This document shows, piece after piece, positions 7,949-16,720 of a stretch of 64,000 nt of DNA. The notes under the pieces were generated by a model. The model was given only the letters and a program-made list of their open reading frames with translations. It had not been told where the DNA came from and made no database searches. The stretch covers positions 62,001 to 126,000 of the forward strand of contig NZ_MSQD01000002.1 of NCBI RefSeq assembly GCF_002102475.1, in the 5' to 3' direction. Each line of letters opens with the position of its first letter. Position 1 is the first letter of the stretch. The stretch is from Thermoanaerobacterium sp. PSU-2 (GTDB lineage Bacteria; Bacillota; Thermoanaerobacteria; Thermoanaerobacterales; Thermoanaerobacteraceae). The position numbers and the translations under genes were made by a program.

Positions 7949-9136
7949 CTAAAAATTTGTTAATAAGTTTTCTATTCTATTGAAGCCTTCTTCAATATTA
8001 TTCATCGATGTTGCATACGAAACTCTAATATAATTATCATTGCCAAATGGAAGACATGGTATTACAGCAACTTTAGCTTTTTCTAAAAGAAAATTAGCAA
8101 AATCAATGGAACCATTTATTTTTCTTCCATCTATTTCAGTCCCAATAAAATTACTAATGTTGATAATTATATAAAATGCGCCATCTGGTGCGATAGCCTT
8201 TAAACCATCTATTTTATTTATTCTTTGAAGCATGTAATCCCGTCTTCTCTTAAATTCAACAACCATAGCTTTGATCGTATCATCGCCTTGATTCAGTGCT
8301 GCAACACTGGCATATTGAGCTATTGTATTAGGATTTGATGTAGTATGACTTTGAATATTGTTAATTAATTTAGCAATCTCAGGATTTGATGCAGAATATC
8401 CAATCCTCCATCCTGTCATTGAATAAGCTTTTGACATGCCATTTATTATAATTGTCAAATTTTTTATTCCTTCATTAAAAGAAGCAATGCTGACATGTTT
8501 CCCATTGTAAATTAACTTTTCATAAATTTCATCAGAAATCACATAAATGTTATGTTTTACAGCTAAAGATGCTATATTTTTCAATTCATCTTCATTATAA
8601 ACTGCCCCAGTAGGATTATTTGGGCTATTTATAATAATTGCTTTTGTCTTATCGCTTATTGCTTCTTCTAATTGCGTTGCAGTAATTTTAAAATTATTGC
8701 TTTCTGCAGTATCAATAAAAACTGGAACACCGCCAGCTAACTTAACCATTTCAGGATAGCTAAGCCAATAAGGAGAAGGAATTATGACTTCGTCACCTTG
8801 ATTTAATATGGCACATAATGTATTAAAGATTGCCTGTTTAGCACCATTTGAAACTACTATTTGAGAAACATCATAAGATAAATTATTGTCTCTTTTTAAC
8901 TTTTGTACTATTGCTTCTTTTAGCTCCAAAATACCTGAAGTAGGTGTATATTTTGTGTAACCTTCTCTTATAGCACTAATTGCTGATTCTTTTATATAAT
9001 CAGGTGTATCAAAATCAGGTTCTCCTGCTCCAAAACCAATCACATTTATTCCTGATTTTCTCATTCTATTTGCTTTGGCGGTAATATCTAATGTCAGTGA
9101 AGGACTAATGCTAAGAGCCTTGTCCGATAATCTCAT
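7949..9136 (-). CDS. aspB: Class I aspartate aminotransferase
   Basis: PLP-dependent transaminase interconverting aspartate/2-oxoglutarate and oxaloacetate/glutamate. The 395-residue protein has the complete class I layout: SNGAKQAIF, INSPNNPTGAVY, the PLP-contacting SDEIYEKL, Schiff-base Lys236 in NGMSKAYSMTGWRIGY and a substrate-binding Arg in the C-terminal third (YIRVSYATS). It is an aminotransferase of the I-gamma type seen in Bacillus and thermophiles. Substrate specificity is inferred from family only. AGGAGGTGG precedes the ATG. Upstream of purB, consistent with aspartate supply for purine synthesis. Confidence 0.92.
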   Translation of the reverse strand: MRLSDKALSISPSLTLDITAKANRMRKSGINVIGFGAGEPDFDTPDYIKESAISAIREGYTKYTPTSGILELKEAIVQKLKRDNNLSYDVSQIVVSNGAKQAIFNTLCAILNQGDEVIIPSPYWLSYPEMVKLAGGVPVFIDTAESNNFKITATQLEEAISDKTKAIIINSPNNPTGAVYNEDELKNIASLAVKHNIYVISDEIYEKLIYNGKHVSIASFNEGIKNLTIIINGMSKAYSMTGWRIGYSASNPEIAKLINNIQSHTTSNPNTIAQYASVAALNQGDDTIKAMVVEFKRRRDYMLQRINKIDGLKAIAPDGAFYIIINISNFIGTEIDGRKINGSIDFANFLLEKAKVAVIPCLPFGNDNYIRVSYATSMNNIEEGFNRIENLLTNF

Positions 9137-9192
9137 ATTTCCACCTCCTACAGTATATCTATTATTTTAACTTATTTTTGATATTATTTCTA

Positions 9193-10008
9193 CTATTTAA
9201 TACTTTCTTTAAGTTTTACTACATATTCGTAATCAAGCTTTACTGTGCCCAACAGATATTTTCCATCTACATCAATTCCATGAAAATCTGAACCGCCGGT
9301 TATCAACAAATTATTTTCTATGGCAAAATTTTTAAAAAACGCTGTATCATCCTTGCTGTGTTTCGAATGATATACTTCGATGCCTTTTAAACCATTTTCG
9401 ATAAGATGACTTATAATTTTTTTATCTTTAAGAAGACCTGGATGCGCCAATACAGGTATGCCACCAATATCTTTTATCATTTTAATTGATTCAAATGGAT
9501 GAAGCCTATATCTCTCAACATAAGCTGGTTGTCCTTCACCAATATATCTGTCGAAAACTTCTTTTACGCTTTTTGAATAACCTGCCTCAACTATAGCTCT
9601 TGCAATATGAGGTCGTCCTATGTAAGATTCTTTAGCGTATTTTAGTACATCATCATAATTTATGTTAACGCCAATTCCATTAAGCTTTTGAATCATTAGT
9701 TTTGCGCGAGAGATTCTGGAATCTCTAATCTCTGCCAATCTTCCTAAAAAGTCTTTATTATTATGATTGATAAAATATCCAAGTATGTGTACATCTTGTT
9801 TTCCATCATATGAGTTAAGCTCGATCCCAGGTATTATTTCTACGTCGAAAATTTTTGAGGCATGTATTGCTTCATCAATGCCTTCCAATGTATCATGATC
9901 TGTAATAGCAATAATACTTAAACCGGCTTTTTTTGCCAAGTATACTACTTCTTTTGGTTTATGTGTTCCATCTGATTTAGTAGTGTGTATATGCAAGTCA
10001 GCAAACAT
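9193..10008 (-). CDS. PHP-domain phosphoesterase (nucleoside 3',5'-bisphosphate phosphatase / RNase AM type)
   Basis: Metal-dependent hydrolase of the PHP superfamily. The 271-residue protein has the TrpH/YciV arrangement: DLHIHTTKSDGT with metal-binding His6 and His8, AITDHDTLEG, PGIELNSYDG, HILGYF, VLAHPG and ITGGSDFHG. Members of this group remove the phosphate of 3',5'-bisphosphonucleotides or trim RNA 5' ends; which activity applies here cannot be told by eye. It follows spoVS, from which it is separated by a terminator, so expression would need read-through or a promoter within the short gap. Confidence 0.85.
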   Translation of the reverse strand: MFADLHIHTTKSDGTHKPKEVVYLAKKAGLSIIAITDHDTLEGIDEAIHASKIFDVEIIPGIELNSYDGKQDVHILGYFINHNNKDFLGRLAEIRDSRISRAKLMIQKLNGIGVNINYDDVLKYAKESYIGRPHIARAIVEAGYSKSVKEVFDRYIGEGQPAYVERYRLHPFESIKMIKDIGGIPVLAHPGLLKDKKIISHLIENGLKGIEVYHSKHSKDDTAFFKNFAIENNLLITGGSDFHGIDVDGKYLLGTVKLDYEYVVKLKESIK

Positions 10009-10033
10009 TTATTTCCACTCCTAATGTTAAACT

Positions 10034-10060
10034 AAAAACAACCTGTTTTGCAGGTTGTTT
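10034..10060 (-). terminator. Intrinsic terminator after spoVS
   Basis: On the - strand ACAACCTG and CAGGTTGT form an 8-bp stem with a 5-nt loop followed by TTTTT. It begins at the spoVS stop codon. Confidence 0.88.
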
Positions 10061-10319
10061 ATCTTGGTTCTACGATCAACTTAATGGCTGTTCGTTCCTC
10101 TCCATCGATTTCAATGTCTGTAAAGGCTGGTATGCAAATCAAATCGATACCACCAGGTGCAACAAAACCTCTTGCTATAGCTACTGCTTTTATTGCTTGA
10201 TTTAATGCACCTGCTCCAATTGCTTGTACCTCTGCCCCACCGCGTTCTCTGAGTACACCAGCTAGTGCACCTGCTACTGAATTTGGATTAGACTTTGCTG
10301 AGACCTTTAAAACCTCCAT
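10059..10319 (-). CDS. spoVS: Stage V sporulation protein S
   Basis: Small (86-residue) nucleic-acid-binding Alba-like protein that affects sporulation and septation. The sequence is the canonical, nearly invariant SpoVS: EVLKVSAKSNPNSVAGALAG, GAGALNQAIKAVAIARG and a C-terminal TAIKLIVEPR. GGGGGA precedes the ATG. It stands alone between a sigma-H-type promoter and an intrinsic terminator. In Bacillus spoVS is also sigma-H controlled, so both gene and regulation appear conserved. Confidence 0.97.
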   Translation of the reverse strand: MEVLKVSAKSNPNSVAGALAGVLRERGGAEVQAIGAGALNQAIKAVAIARGFVAPGGIDLICIPAFTDIEIDGEERTAIKLIVEPR

Positions 10320-10356
10320 CGTATATCCCCCTTTTAATATATCGAATACATTATCT

Positions 10357-10385
10357 ATATTCTACAAAAAAATTAAAAATCCTTC
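10357..10385 (-). promoter_or_regulatory. Sigma-H-type promoter of spoVS
   Basis: On the - strand GAAGGATTT (10385-10377), an 11-bp spacer and GTAGAATAT (10365-10357) match the sigma-H consensus RNAGGAWWW-N11-RNNGAATWW at every defined position. The start codon is about 38 bp downstream of the -10 element. Confidence 0.8.
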
Positions 10386-10396
10386 TAAATTAAAAC

Positions 10397-11176
10397 TTAT
10401 ATATAATTTTTGTTTATTCTGTAAATATCAATACATTTTCCTGTAGATTCGTCTATTTTTATTACCAATCCATTTATTTGAGCTGGGCCTTTTGCAATAT
10501 CAAATTTAACAGGCAAAGAAGATGTAAATTTTTTTATTATCTTATCTTTGTCCATTCCCAAAACAGAATCATACGGGCCTGTCATTCCCACATCAGTTAT
10601 ATATCCGGTGCCACCTGGCAATATTTTTTCATCTGCCGTTTGAACATGTGTATGTGTTCCATACACACATGATACTTTCCCATCTAAGTAATAACCTAAA
10701 GCTATTTTTTCTGATGTAGCTTCAGCATGGAAGTCGACAATTATTATATTTGTATGTTCTTTTAACATTTTTATTTCTTCATCAGCAACAAAAAAAGGAT
10801 TGTTATTACACGGCATAAACACTGTACCTTGTAAATTGATAATTCCAATTTTTACATTGTTTATGTTAAGCAGAGAAGAACCTCTTCCAGGGGTGTTAGG
10901 AAGATAATTTGCAGGTCTTACAATTCTTCTTTCTTCATCGATAAAATTAAAAATTTCTTTTTGATCCCAAACGTGGTTACCCATAGTTAAAGCCGATATT
11001 CCCATTTCAAAAAGTTCATCGGCAACTTTTCGTGTTATGCCATTTCCACCCGCAGCATTTTCAGCATTTGCAATGACTAAATTAATATCATTTTCTTCAA
11101 TTAATTGTCGCAATTTATCTTTTAGTATATTTCTTCCGATTCTTCCAACAATATCACCTATTATAAGCGTATTCAT
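10397..11176 (-). CDS. ymdB: Metallophosphoesterase YmdB (TIGR00282 family)
   Basis: Calcineurin-like phosphoesterase; the Bacillus YmdB hydrolyses 2',3'-cyclic nucleotides and influences biofilm and motility decisions. The 259-residue protein shows the metal-binding set Asp8 (IIGDIVGRIG), NAENAAGGNG, MGNHVWD, VDFHAEATSEK and GTHTHVQTAD. It follows rny as in Bacillus (rny-ymdB), with a hairpin between. GGAGG precedes the ATG. The 95-bp gap upstream holds the rny terminator and a weak candidate promoter (TTTATA-N17-TATAAT). Confidence 0.94.
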   Translation of the reverse strand: MNTLIIGDIVGRIGRNILKDKLRQLIEENDINLVIANAENAAGGNGITRKVADELFEMGISALTMGNHVWDQKEIFNFIDEERRIVRPANYLPNTPGRGSSLLNINNVKIGIINLQGTVFMPCNNNPFFVADEEIKMLKEHTNIIIVDFHAEATSEKIALGYYLDGKVSCVYGTHTHVQTADEKILPGGTGYITDVGMTGPYDSVLGMDKDKIIKKFTSSLPVKFDIAKGPAQINGLVIKIDESTGKCIDIYRINKNYI

Positions 11177-11240
11177 ATAAACCTCCGTTCATTTACAACA
11201 TAATATTATTATACTACTATAATCGATAATTATAAATCGA

Positions 11241-11262
11241 AAAGCGTGCATATGCACGCTTT
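11241..11262 (-). terminator. Palindromic hairpin after rny
   Basis: A perfect 22-nt palindrome (AAAGCGTGCAT and its complement) begins 10 nt after the rny stop. The last stem bases plus one more give TTTT on the - strand, so termination is probably partial and may allow read-through into ymdB. Confidence 0.65.
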
Positions 11263-11271
11263 ATTTCAAAT

Positions 11272-12822
11272 TTATTTAGCATAATCAACTGCAACAGTTT
11301 CTCTAACTACTATAACCTTAATTTGACCAGGATATTCCAATTCTTCCTCGATTTTTTTAGTAATTTCTCTTGCTAACATGATCGTAGTTTCATCGTTTAT
11401 GATCTCTGGTTTTACCATTATTCTTATTTCTCTGCCAGCCTGTATAGCATACGATTTTTCAACACCATCAAATGAATTAGCAATTTCCTCTAATTTATTT
11501 AATCTTTTTAAATACGCTTCAAGTGTCTCGCGTCTTGCACCAGGTCTTGCTGCAGATATGGCGTCTGCTGACTGAACTAAAACTGCTTCAACTGTCTGAG
11601 GCTCAACATCATTGTGATGTGCCATTATAGCATGAATGACTTCATTTGATTCATGATATCTCTTTGCAAGATCTGCCCCTATCATTACATGTGGACCTTC
11701 AACTTCATGGTCTACTGCCTTTCCTATATCATGCAATAATCCGGCCCTTTTGGCTATATTTGCATCAGCACCAAGTTCGTACGCCATAAGCCCCGCTAAA
11801 TGAGCAACTTCTATAGAATGCTTCAAAACATTCTGCCCGTAACTTGTCCTAAACTTTAATCTTCCAAGTAATTTTATCAATTCAGGGTGAATTCCGTGAA
11901 CGCCAACTTCAAAAGTTGCTTCTTCTCCAGCTTTAATAATGACATTATCGACTTCTTTTCTAGCTTTCTCCACCATTTCTTCAATTCTGGCTGGATGTAT
12001 TCTTCCATCTTCAATTAATTTTTCTAAAGCTATACGGGCGATTTCACGCCGTATTGGATCGAATCCTGATATAACTACTGCTTCTGGTGTATCATCAATT
12101 ATCAAATCAATACCTGTCAATGTCTCTAAGGTTCTAATATTCCTGCCTTCACGACCTATGATTCTTCCTTTCATTTCATCGTTAGGCAATGCTACTACCG
12201 AAACAGTTGTTTCGGCTGCATGATCAACAGCACATCGTTGAATTGAAGTAACAACTATTTCCCTCGCTTTGCTTTCTGCTTCTTCTTTTGCTTTAGCTTC
12301 AATTTCCTTTATCATCAAAGCAGCTTCATGTGATATTTCGTTTTTAACATCGTTTAATAAAATATTTCTGGCTTCTTCTCTGGTTAATTCGGATATTCTT
12401 TCTAATTCTTCAACTTCTTTTTGATGCATTATTTTAATTTCTTCTTCCAAATCGCTTATTTCTTTTTGTTTCCTTTCAATCATTGCATCCTTTTGTTCTA
12501 ATGTTTCAGCTCTTCTGTCAAGAGACTCTTCTTTTTGGATTAAACGCCTTTCCATTCTTTGAAGTTCGCCTCTACGATCCCTGACTTCCTTTTCGAGATC
12601 AGTTCGTTGTCTATGAATTTCTTCTTTTGCTTCCAAAAGCAACTCTCTTTTTTTATTTTCACCGTCTTTTTTTGCATTTTCCAAAATAGTTTTAGCTAAT
12701 TCTTCAGCGCTTTTTATTTTGGATTCTGCAATAAATTTTCGTATGAAATATCCTGCAAAAAGACCAATTGCTATGGCGATTAATGCAATTACTGCTATAA
12801 ATAGTGGACTAATATTGTTAAT
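11272..12822 (-). CDS. rny: Ribonuclease Y, apparent ATT start
   Basis: Membrane-anchored endoribonuclease that starts mRNA decay. With the start proposed here the protein has 516 residues, the normal RNase Y length: an N-terminal membrane helix (about 5-28, rich in Ile/Ala/Leu), a long coiled coil, a KH domain ([11 protein letters not shown] near 222) and an HD domain (His364-Asp365 in [12 protein letters not shown]). The first conventional start codon, TTG at 12684, would remove the membrane helix. The only codon at the right distance from AGGAGGTG is ATT at 12822-12820. A strong promoter lies directly upstream. An ATG-to-ATT sequence error is the alternative. Confidence 0.92.
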   Translation of the reverse strand: MNNISPLFIAVIALIAIAIGLFAGYFIRKFIAESKIKSAEELAKTILENAKKDGENKKRELLLEAKEEIHRQRTDLEKEVRDRRGELQRMERRLIQKEESLDRRAETLEQKDAMIERKQKEISDLEEEIKIMHQKEVEELERISELTREEARNILLNDVKNEISHEAALMIKEIEAKAKEEAESKAREIVVTSIQRCAVDHAAETTVSVVALPNDEMKGRIIGREGRNIRTLETLTGIDLIIDDTPEAVVISGFDPIRREIARIALEKLIEDGRIHPARIEEMVEKARKEVDNVIIKAGEEATFEVGVHGIHPELIKLLGRLKFRTSYGQNVLKHSIEVAHLAGLMAYELGADANIAKRAGLLHDIGKAVDHEVEGPHVMIGADLAKRYHESNEVIHAIMAHHNDVEPQTVEAVLVQSADAISAARPGARRETLEAYLKRLNKLEEIANSFDGVEKSYAIQAGREIRIMVKPEIINDETTIMLAREITKKIEEELEYPGQIKVIVVRETVAVDYAK

Positions 12823-12856
12823 ATGCCTACACCTCCTTTGTTGATACTCATTTTAT

Positions 12857-12885
12857 ATTTTATTCCTATTTCAAAATTATGTCAA
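12857..12885 (-). promoter_or_regulatory. Vegetative promoter of rny
   Basis: TTGACA (12885-12880), a 17-bp spacer and TAAAAT (12862-12857) on the - strand. It lies 34 bp after the sbcC stop, so rny-ymdB can be transcribed independently of the repair operon. The predicted leader is only about 30 nt and carries AGGAGGTG. Confidence 0.82.
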
Positions 12886-12918
12886 GTTAGCATCCTTGCT
12901 ATATTACTGACTTAGTGC

Positions 12919-15480
12919 TTAAGGATATACTATATGTGACCCATTTTCATCTTTTGTGATTTCTATTGAGTATGGAAAGCTTTCTTTAAGTTCATCAATA
13001 TGCGTTATTACTAAGACTAATTCAAATTCATCTTTTATCATATTCAATACGTCAATAATATTTTGACGTCCAAGTACATCTTGAGATCCAAAGCCTTCGT
13101 CTATTATTAAGGTTTGTAAATTAACACCTGCTCTTCTTGATAGAAACTTCGATAAAGCAATTCTCAACGCAAAATTGATCCTAAAGGCTTCTCCACCGCT
13201 AAAAAGTTCGTATTTTCTTTTTCCCAATTCATCTGAAATTTCTATATCAAGTGTTTCTTGTACAGAGCCATTTTTGTTAATTTTTTGAGTGACTAGACTT
13301 ACATACATCCTTCCATCTGATAATTTAGACAAAAAATTGTTGGCAGTATCTTCAAATTCCGGCAATGCATTTTCTATAATTAATGCTTGTATACCTTTTT
13401 TGCTAAAACTTTTCTCCAATATTTCGTAATAATGTATTTCAGATAGATAAACATCTTTCTCTTTATTTAAATCGACAATTTTCTTCTCTAAAATTTCTAG
13501 CCTATTCAGTTGGTCAACAATAGATGTTAAATTGGCGTTTAGTTCTAGATATTCATTGTTTATAATATCTATTTTTTGCCTTAATTTTTTTATGTCATCT
13601 ATCAAATTATCATAACCGGCAAACTGTGACTTAAAAAACTCCAACATTTCTTTGTCTTTGTTTAAATACTCTGAATAAACTTCTATCGTCTTTTTATAAC
13701 TTTGATATGTATCCTGATAATCAGATAAGCTTTGCTTTGAAATGCAAAGTCTTTCATATTTTTTTTCAAAGTCTCTATATAATTCATATTTATTCTTTAT
13801 ATTTTCATAAAGCTCAATTGAAAAGTTTAAATTTTTTAATTTAGTTTCAACATCTGACAATCTATCTTTCTCAGCAGAAGCAAAAGATTCATTAGCCAAA
13901 CAATTATTAACATCGCTCATTTTTTCCTTTAATTCATTTAGTAGATTTAATAAGCTTTCTTTTTCAGCAATAGTATTTTTAAGTGAATCAATGTTAGCTA
14001 TTAACTTTCCCCGTTTATTTTGAAGCATCAACAGATTATCACGCTCTTTTTTTAAAAATCTTATATTGTTTTGCTCTTTTAAAATTTCATCATTTATTGC
14101 ATATATCTTATTTGCTATATCTTTTATTTCTTTTTTGATATCATTCAGCAAACTACTTTTTTTATTTTCATCAAGTGGCGAACTACACAATGGACATTTC
14201 GCATCAGTTTGCAATATTAGTTTGTAGTTTTCTTTAAGTTCTTCCGTCTTTTTATTAAAATTGTCCAGTTGAACTTTATATTCAGCTATTTTTTGAGTAG
14301 ATTTTTGAATTTCTTCATCGTTTAATTTTATTTTTTCTTGTAAATTACCAATTTCCTGTAAGCCTTTTTCCAATTCAAGTAATTTTGAAACATTATTTTC
14401 TATTTCATTGTACCTTAGTAAAGTATCATTGTATTTAAATTGCAAATTCTTTAGTTCCAACTGAGTTTCTTTTCTCAATATATTTATGGTAGTTTCAATT
14501 TGGATTTTTTCTCTTTCAAGCTGATTAAAATTAGTATATTTTTTTTCAAGTTCTTTTATCTGTTCTTTTACAAATTTAAATGTATTGTATCCTTCAACGA
14601 TTGCACTTTCATCCTTCAAAAGATTATTTACTTCATTTATTTTATTTTTCATATCCTCCATCATAATTTTGTATTCTGAGATTACTTTTTCGTTAAACTT
14701 TATTCTCTCGTTATATTCATTGTATTTTATTATGTTATCATCCATGTGACGCTTTTTTTCATCTAATTCGTTTAAATCAATGCTTAACCTGTCAATTTCA
14801 CATTTTTTTTCACTGCATTTTTTTAAAAGTTCATCTCTTTTGTTAACTAACTCATTTTTATCTTTTACTTCATTCATATACAGTTTCAATTGTTCATCTA
14901 TAATATTTACCTTTTTCTCATATTCATTGCGTTTTATTTTGGCTTTTTCCTGTAATCTATCGTATATATCTAAGCCCAGGACCTCAGAAAATATCTCCTT
15001 TCTTTTTGTCGAATCAGCCTCAGAAAAAAAGCCATACTTGTTTTGTGGCATGAAAGATGAAGCGACAAAAGTATCATAATCTAACATGATAGTGCTTTCA
15101 ATTTTGTCCCTTGTATCTTCTAACCTTTCTTGAGTCAATGATTTTAATGTTCCATCATCACCTATTATATGAAACTCAAGGATAGAACTTGAATTTCTTT
15201 TTTTCTTTCTTAGAATTCGATATTTAGTATTATTTATTTTGAATATGAATTCTACTTCCATCTCATCAGCACCAATTCTTATGAGATCATCACTGCCTCT
15301 GCCAGCGCCGTCTAAACCTCTAGCTCTTCCCCAAATACACCATGTTATAGCATCCCAAAGTGATGATTTGCCATTCCCATTTTTACCTGTAATTGCAGCA
15401 ATATGAAACCTTGTAAAATCCATTACTTCGTTTTCAGAATATGACATAAAATTCTTTAACGTAAGCCTTATTGGAACCAT
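12919..15480 (-). CDS. sbcC: SbcC/Rad50-type SMC-like ATPase
   Basis: ATPase subunit of the Mre11/Rad50-type nuclease that binds and processes DNA ends and hairpins. The 853-residue protein has Walker A at 32-40 (GKNGNGKSS), two long coiled-coil arms, a zinc hook CPLC at 429-432, the ABC signature FSGGEAFRINFALRIAL and Walker B TLIIDEGFGSQD. It is shorter than Escherichia coli SbcC (about 1048) and closer to archaeal Rad50 (about 880). GAGGTG at the end of sbcD serves as ribosome site; the start directly follows the sbcD stop. It is last in the recA-sbcC block. Confidence 0.95.
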   Translation of the reverse strand: MVPIRLTLKNFMSYSENEVMDFTRFHIAAITGKNGNGKSSLWDAITWCIWGRARGLDGAGRGSDDLIRIGADEMEVEFIFKINNTKYRILRKKKRNSSSILEFHIIGDDGTLKSLTQERLEDTRDKIESTIMLDYDTFVASSFMPQNKYGFFSEADSTKRKEIFSEVLGLDIYDRLQEKAKIKRNEYEKKVNIIDEQLKLYMNEVKDKNELVNKRDELLKKCSEKKCEIDRLSIDLNELDEKKRHMDDNIIKYNEYNERIKFNEKVISEYKIMMEDMKNKINEVNNLLKDESAIVEGYNTFKFVKEQIKELEKKYTNFNQLEREKIQIETTINILRKETQLELKNLQFKYNDTLLRYNEIENNVSKLLELEKGLQEIGNLQEKIKLNDEEIQKSTQKIAEYKVQLDNFNKKTEELKENYKLILQTDAKCPLCSSPLDENKKSSLLNDIKKEIKDIANKIYAINDEILKEQNNIRFLKKERDNLLMLQNKRGKLIANIDSLKNTIAEKESLLNLLNELKEKMSDVNNCLANESFASAEKDRLSDVETKLKNLNFSIELYENIKNKYELYRDFEKKYERLCISKQSLSDYQDTYQSYKKTIEVYSEYLNKDKEMLEFFKSQFAGYDNLIDDIKKLRQKIDIINNEYLELNANLTSIVDQLNRLEILEKKIVDLNKEKDVYLSEIHYYEILEKSFSKKGIQALIIENALPEFEDTANNFLSKLSDGRMYVSLVTQKINKNGSVQETLDIEISDELGKRKYELFSGGEAFRINFALRIALSKFLSRRAGVNLQTLIIDEGFGSQDVLGRQNIIDVLNMIKDEFELVLVITHIDELKESFPYSIEITKDENGSHIVYP

Positions 15481-16701
15481 TTATTTGTTCACCTCTTCTA
15501 TCAATTCTTTGTATAAGAGGGAAGCTCTTTTTAGAAGTTCATCTTTATCAACATCTAAATCAACAGACAAAAAATATTTCGATAGAGCATCAATTGGATT
15601 AAGCTGTTCATTTATTTCAGGATTTCTTAAAGCACCTTTATCAGCATCAAATTCTTTTTTTATGCCAACAAAATAATAAGAATTTTCAATAAAATATTTG
15701 CTTATTTCTCTGTACCTGATGTGTTTATCGATATCCTTTGTAATTTTTAAGTTTAGTCTGACAATTGACTCTTTTAAATCGTATTTTTTAGCTGCTTTTA
15801 ATATTTCTTCAGTAGGAGAAGAATCATCTTTTATTTCGATATTGATAGTTTTAAACTGCCTGGAATTCGTAGTGATAAATTTATGTGTAACATTTTGTCC
15901 ATCGATAATCACATGGCAGAATCCTTTTTCGTCTCTTTCTTCCCCAAAATCTATTTTCTCTATGCTGCCACTGTATACGGCAAGTGGCATATCCCATACT
16001 ATTTGATATTTATGTATGTGCCCTAATGCAATGTATTTGTATTGCGGTCTAGCAATTACGCTTATTGGTACAACAACCTCATCTCCAATCATGATGCTTT
16101 TTTCACTGCTGGTGATAGCTCCTGTTACGGATACATGAGCTGATAAAATTGAGGGTATAGAAGGATCAAGTTTTGCCGTAAGAATATCAATAATAGTATT
16201 TATTTTTTCAATCATTTTTTTGTTTATCTCATTTATACTTAAATTTTTGCTTTCTTCAAGTTTCAAAAGAAAACTTTTAGGAAAATACGGAAGACACGCA
16301 ACTTGCAATGGACCGTTTTTAGTTTTAATAAGAAAAATATCAGGTCTGTTGGCTACATATACGTTCTTTACATCTAAAATTTTATATATATCAAAAGCCC
16401 TTGCTTTCGAATCAGAATTTGGTTGGTCATGATTTCCGTTGTTTATGACAACAGGAATATGTTGTGAAAGACGCTTTATTCTTTTTGCCAGTTCTCTTTG
16501 CTGAGTAGGATTAGGTTCTCTTGATTTGTACATATCGCCTGAAATAACTGCTATGTCACAATTCTCTATAGAATAATCTACAAACCGATCAAACGCATTT
16601 AGAAAATCTTCTAATCTAGTATTTAATCCTGTTTTTTTATTTATAACACCGTAATTCTCTATTCCAATATGAATATCTGCTGTATGTGCAATATTTATCA
16701 T
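15481..16701 (-). CDS. sbcD: SbcD/Mre11-type DNA nuclease
   Basis: Metallophosphoesterase-fold nuclease, partner of SbcC in resecting or opening DNA ends. The 406-residue protein contains the phosphodiesterase motifs in order: HTADIHIG, VISGDMYKSREP, NNGNHDQP, SAHVS and LGHIHKYQ, followed by a capping and Rad50-binding region. Start ATG at 16701 follows AAGGTGAAACAA; a GTG nine bases earlier lies inside that ribosome site. Adjacent to herA upstream (19-nt gap) and sbcC downstream (no gap), the usual order in archaeal mre11-rad50-herA-nurA operons. Confidence 0.95.
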   Translation of the reverse strand: MINIAHTADIHIGIENYGVINKKTGLNTRLEDFLNAFDRFVDYSIENCDIAVISGDMYKSREPNPTQQRELAKRIKRLSQHIPVVINNGNHDQPNSDSKARAFDIYKILDVKNVYVANRPDIFLIKTKNGPLQVACLPYFPKSFLLKLEESKNLSINEINKKMIEKINTIIDILTAKLDPSIPSILSAHVSVTGAITSSEKSIMIGDEVVVPISVIARPQYKYIALGHIHKYQIVWDMPLAVYSGSIEKIDFGEERDEKGFCHVIIDGQNVTHKFITTNSRQFKTINIEIKDDSSPTEEILKAAKKYDLKESIVRLNLKITKDIDKHIRYREISKYFIENSYYFVGIKKEFDADKGALRNPEINEQLNPIDALSKYFLSVDLDVDKDELLKRASLLYKELIEEVNK

Positions 16702-16720
16702 TTGTTTCACCTTCTTCTAA

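Noticed and set aside
11272..12684. RNase Y starting at TTG 12684
   Set aside because: This would delete the conserved membrane helix encoded in frame just upstream and there is no ribosome site before it.
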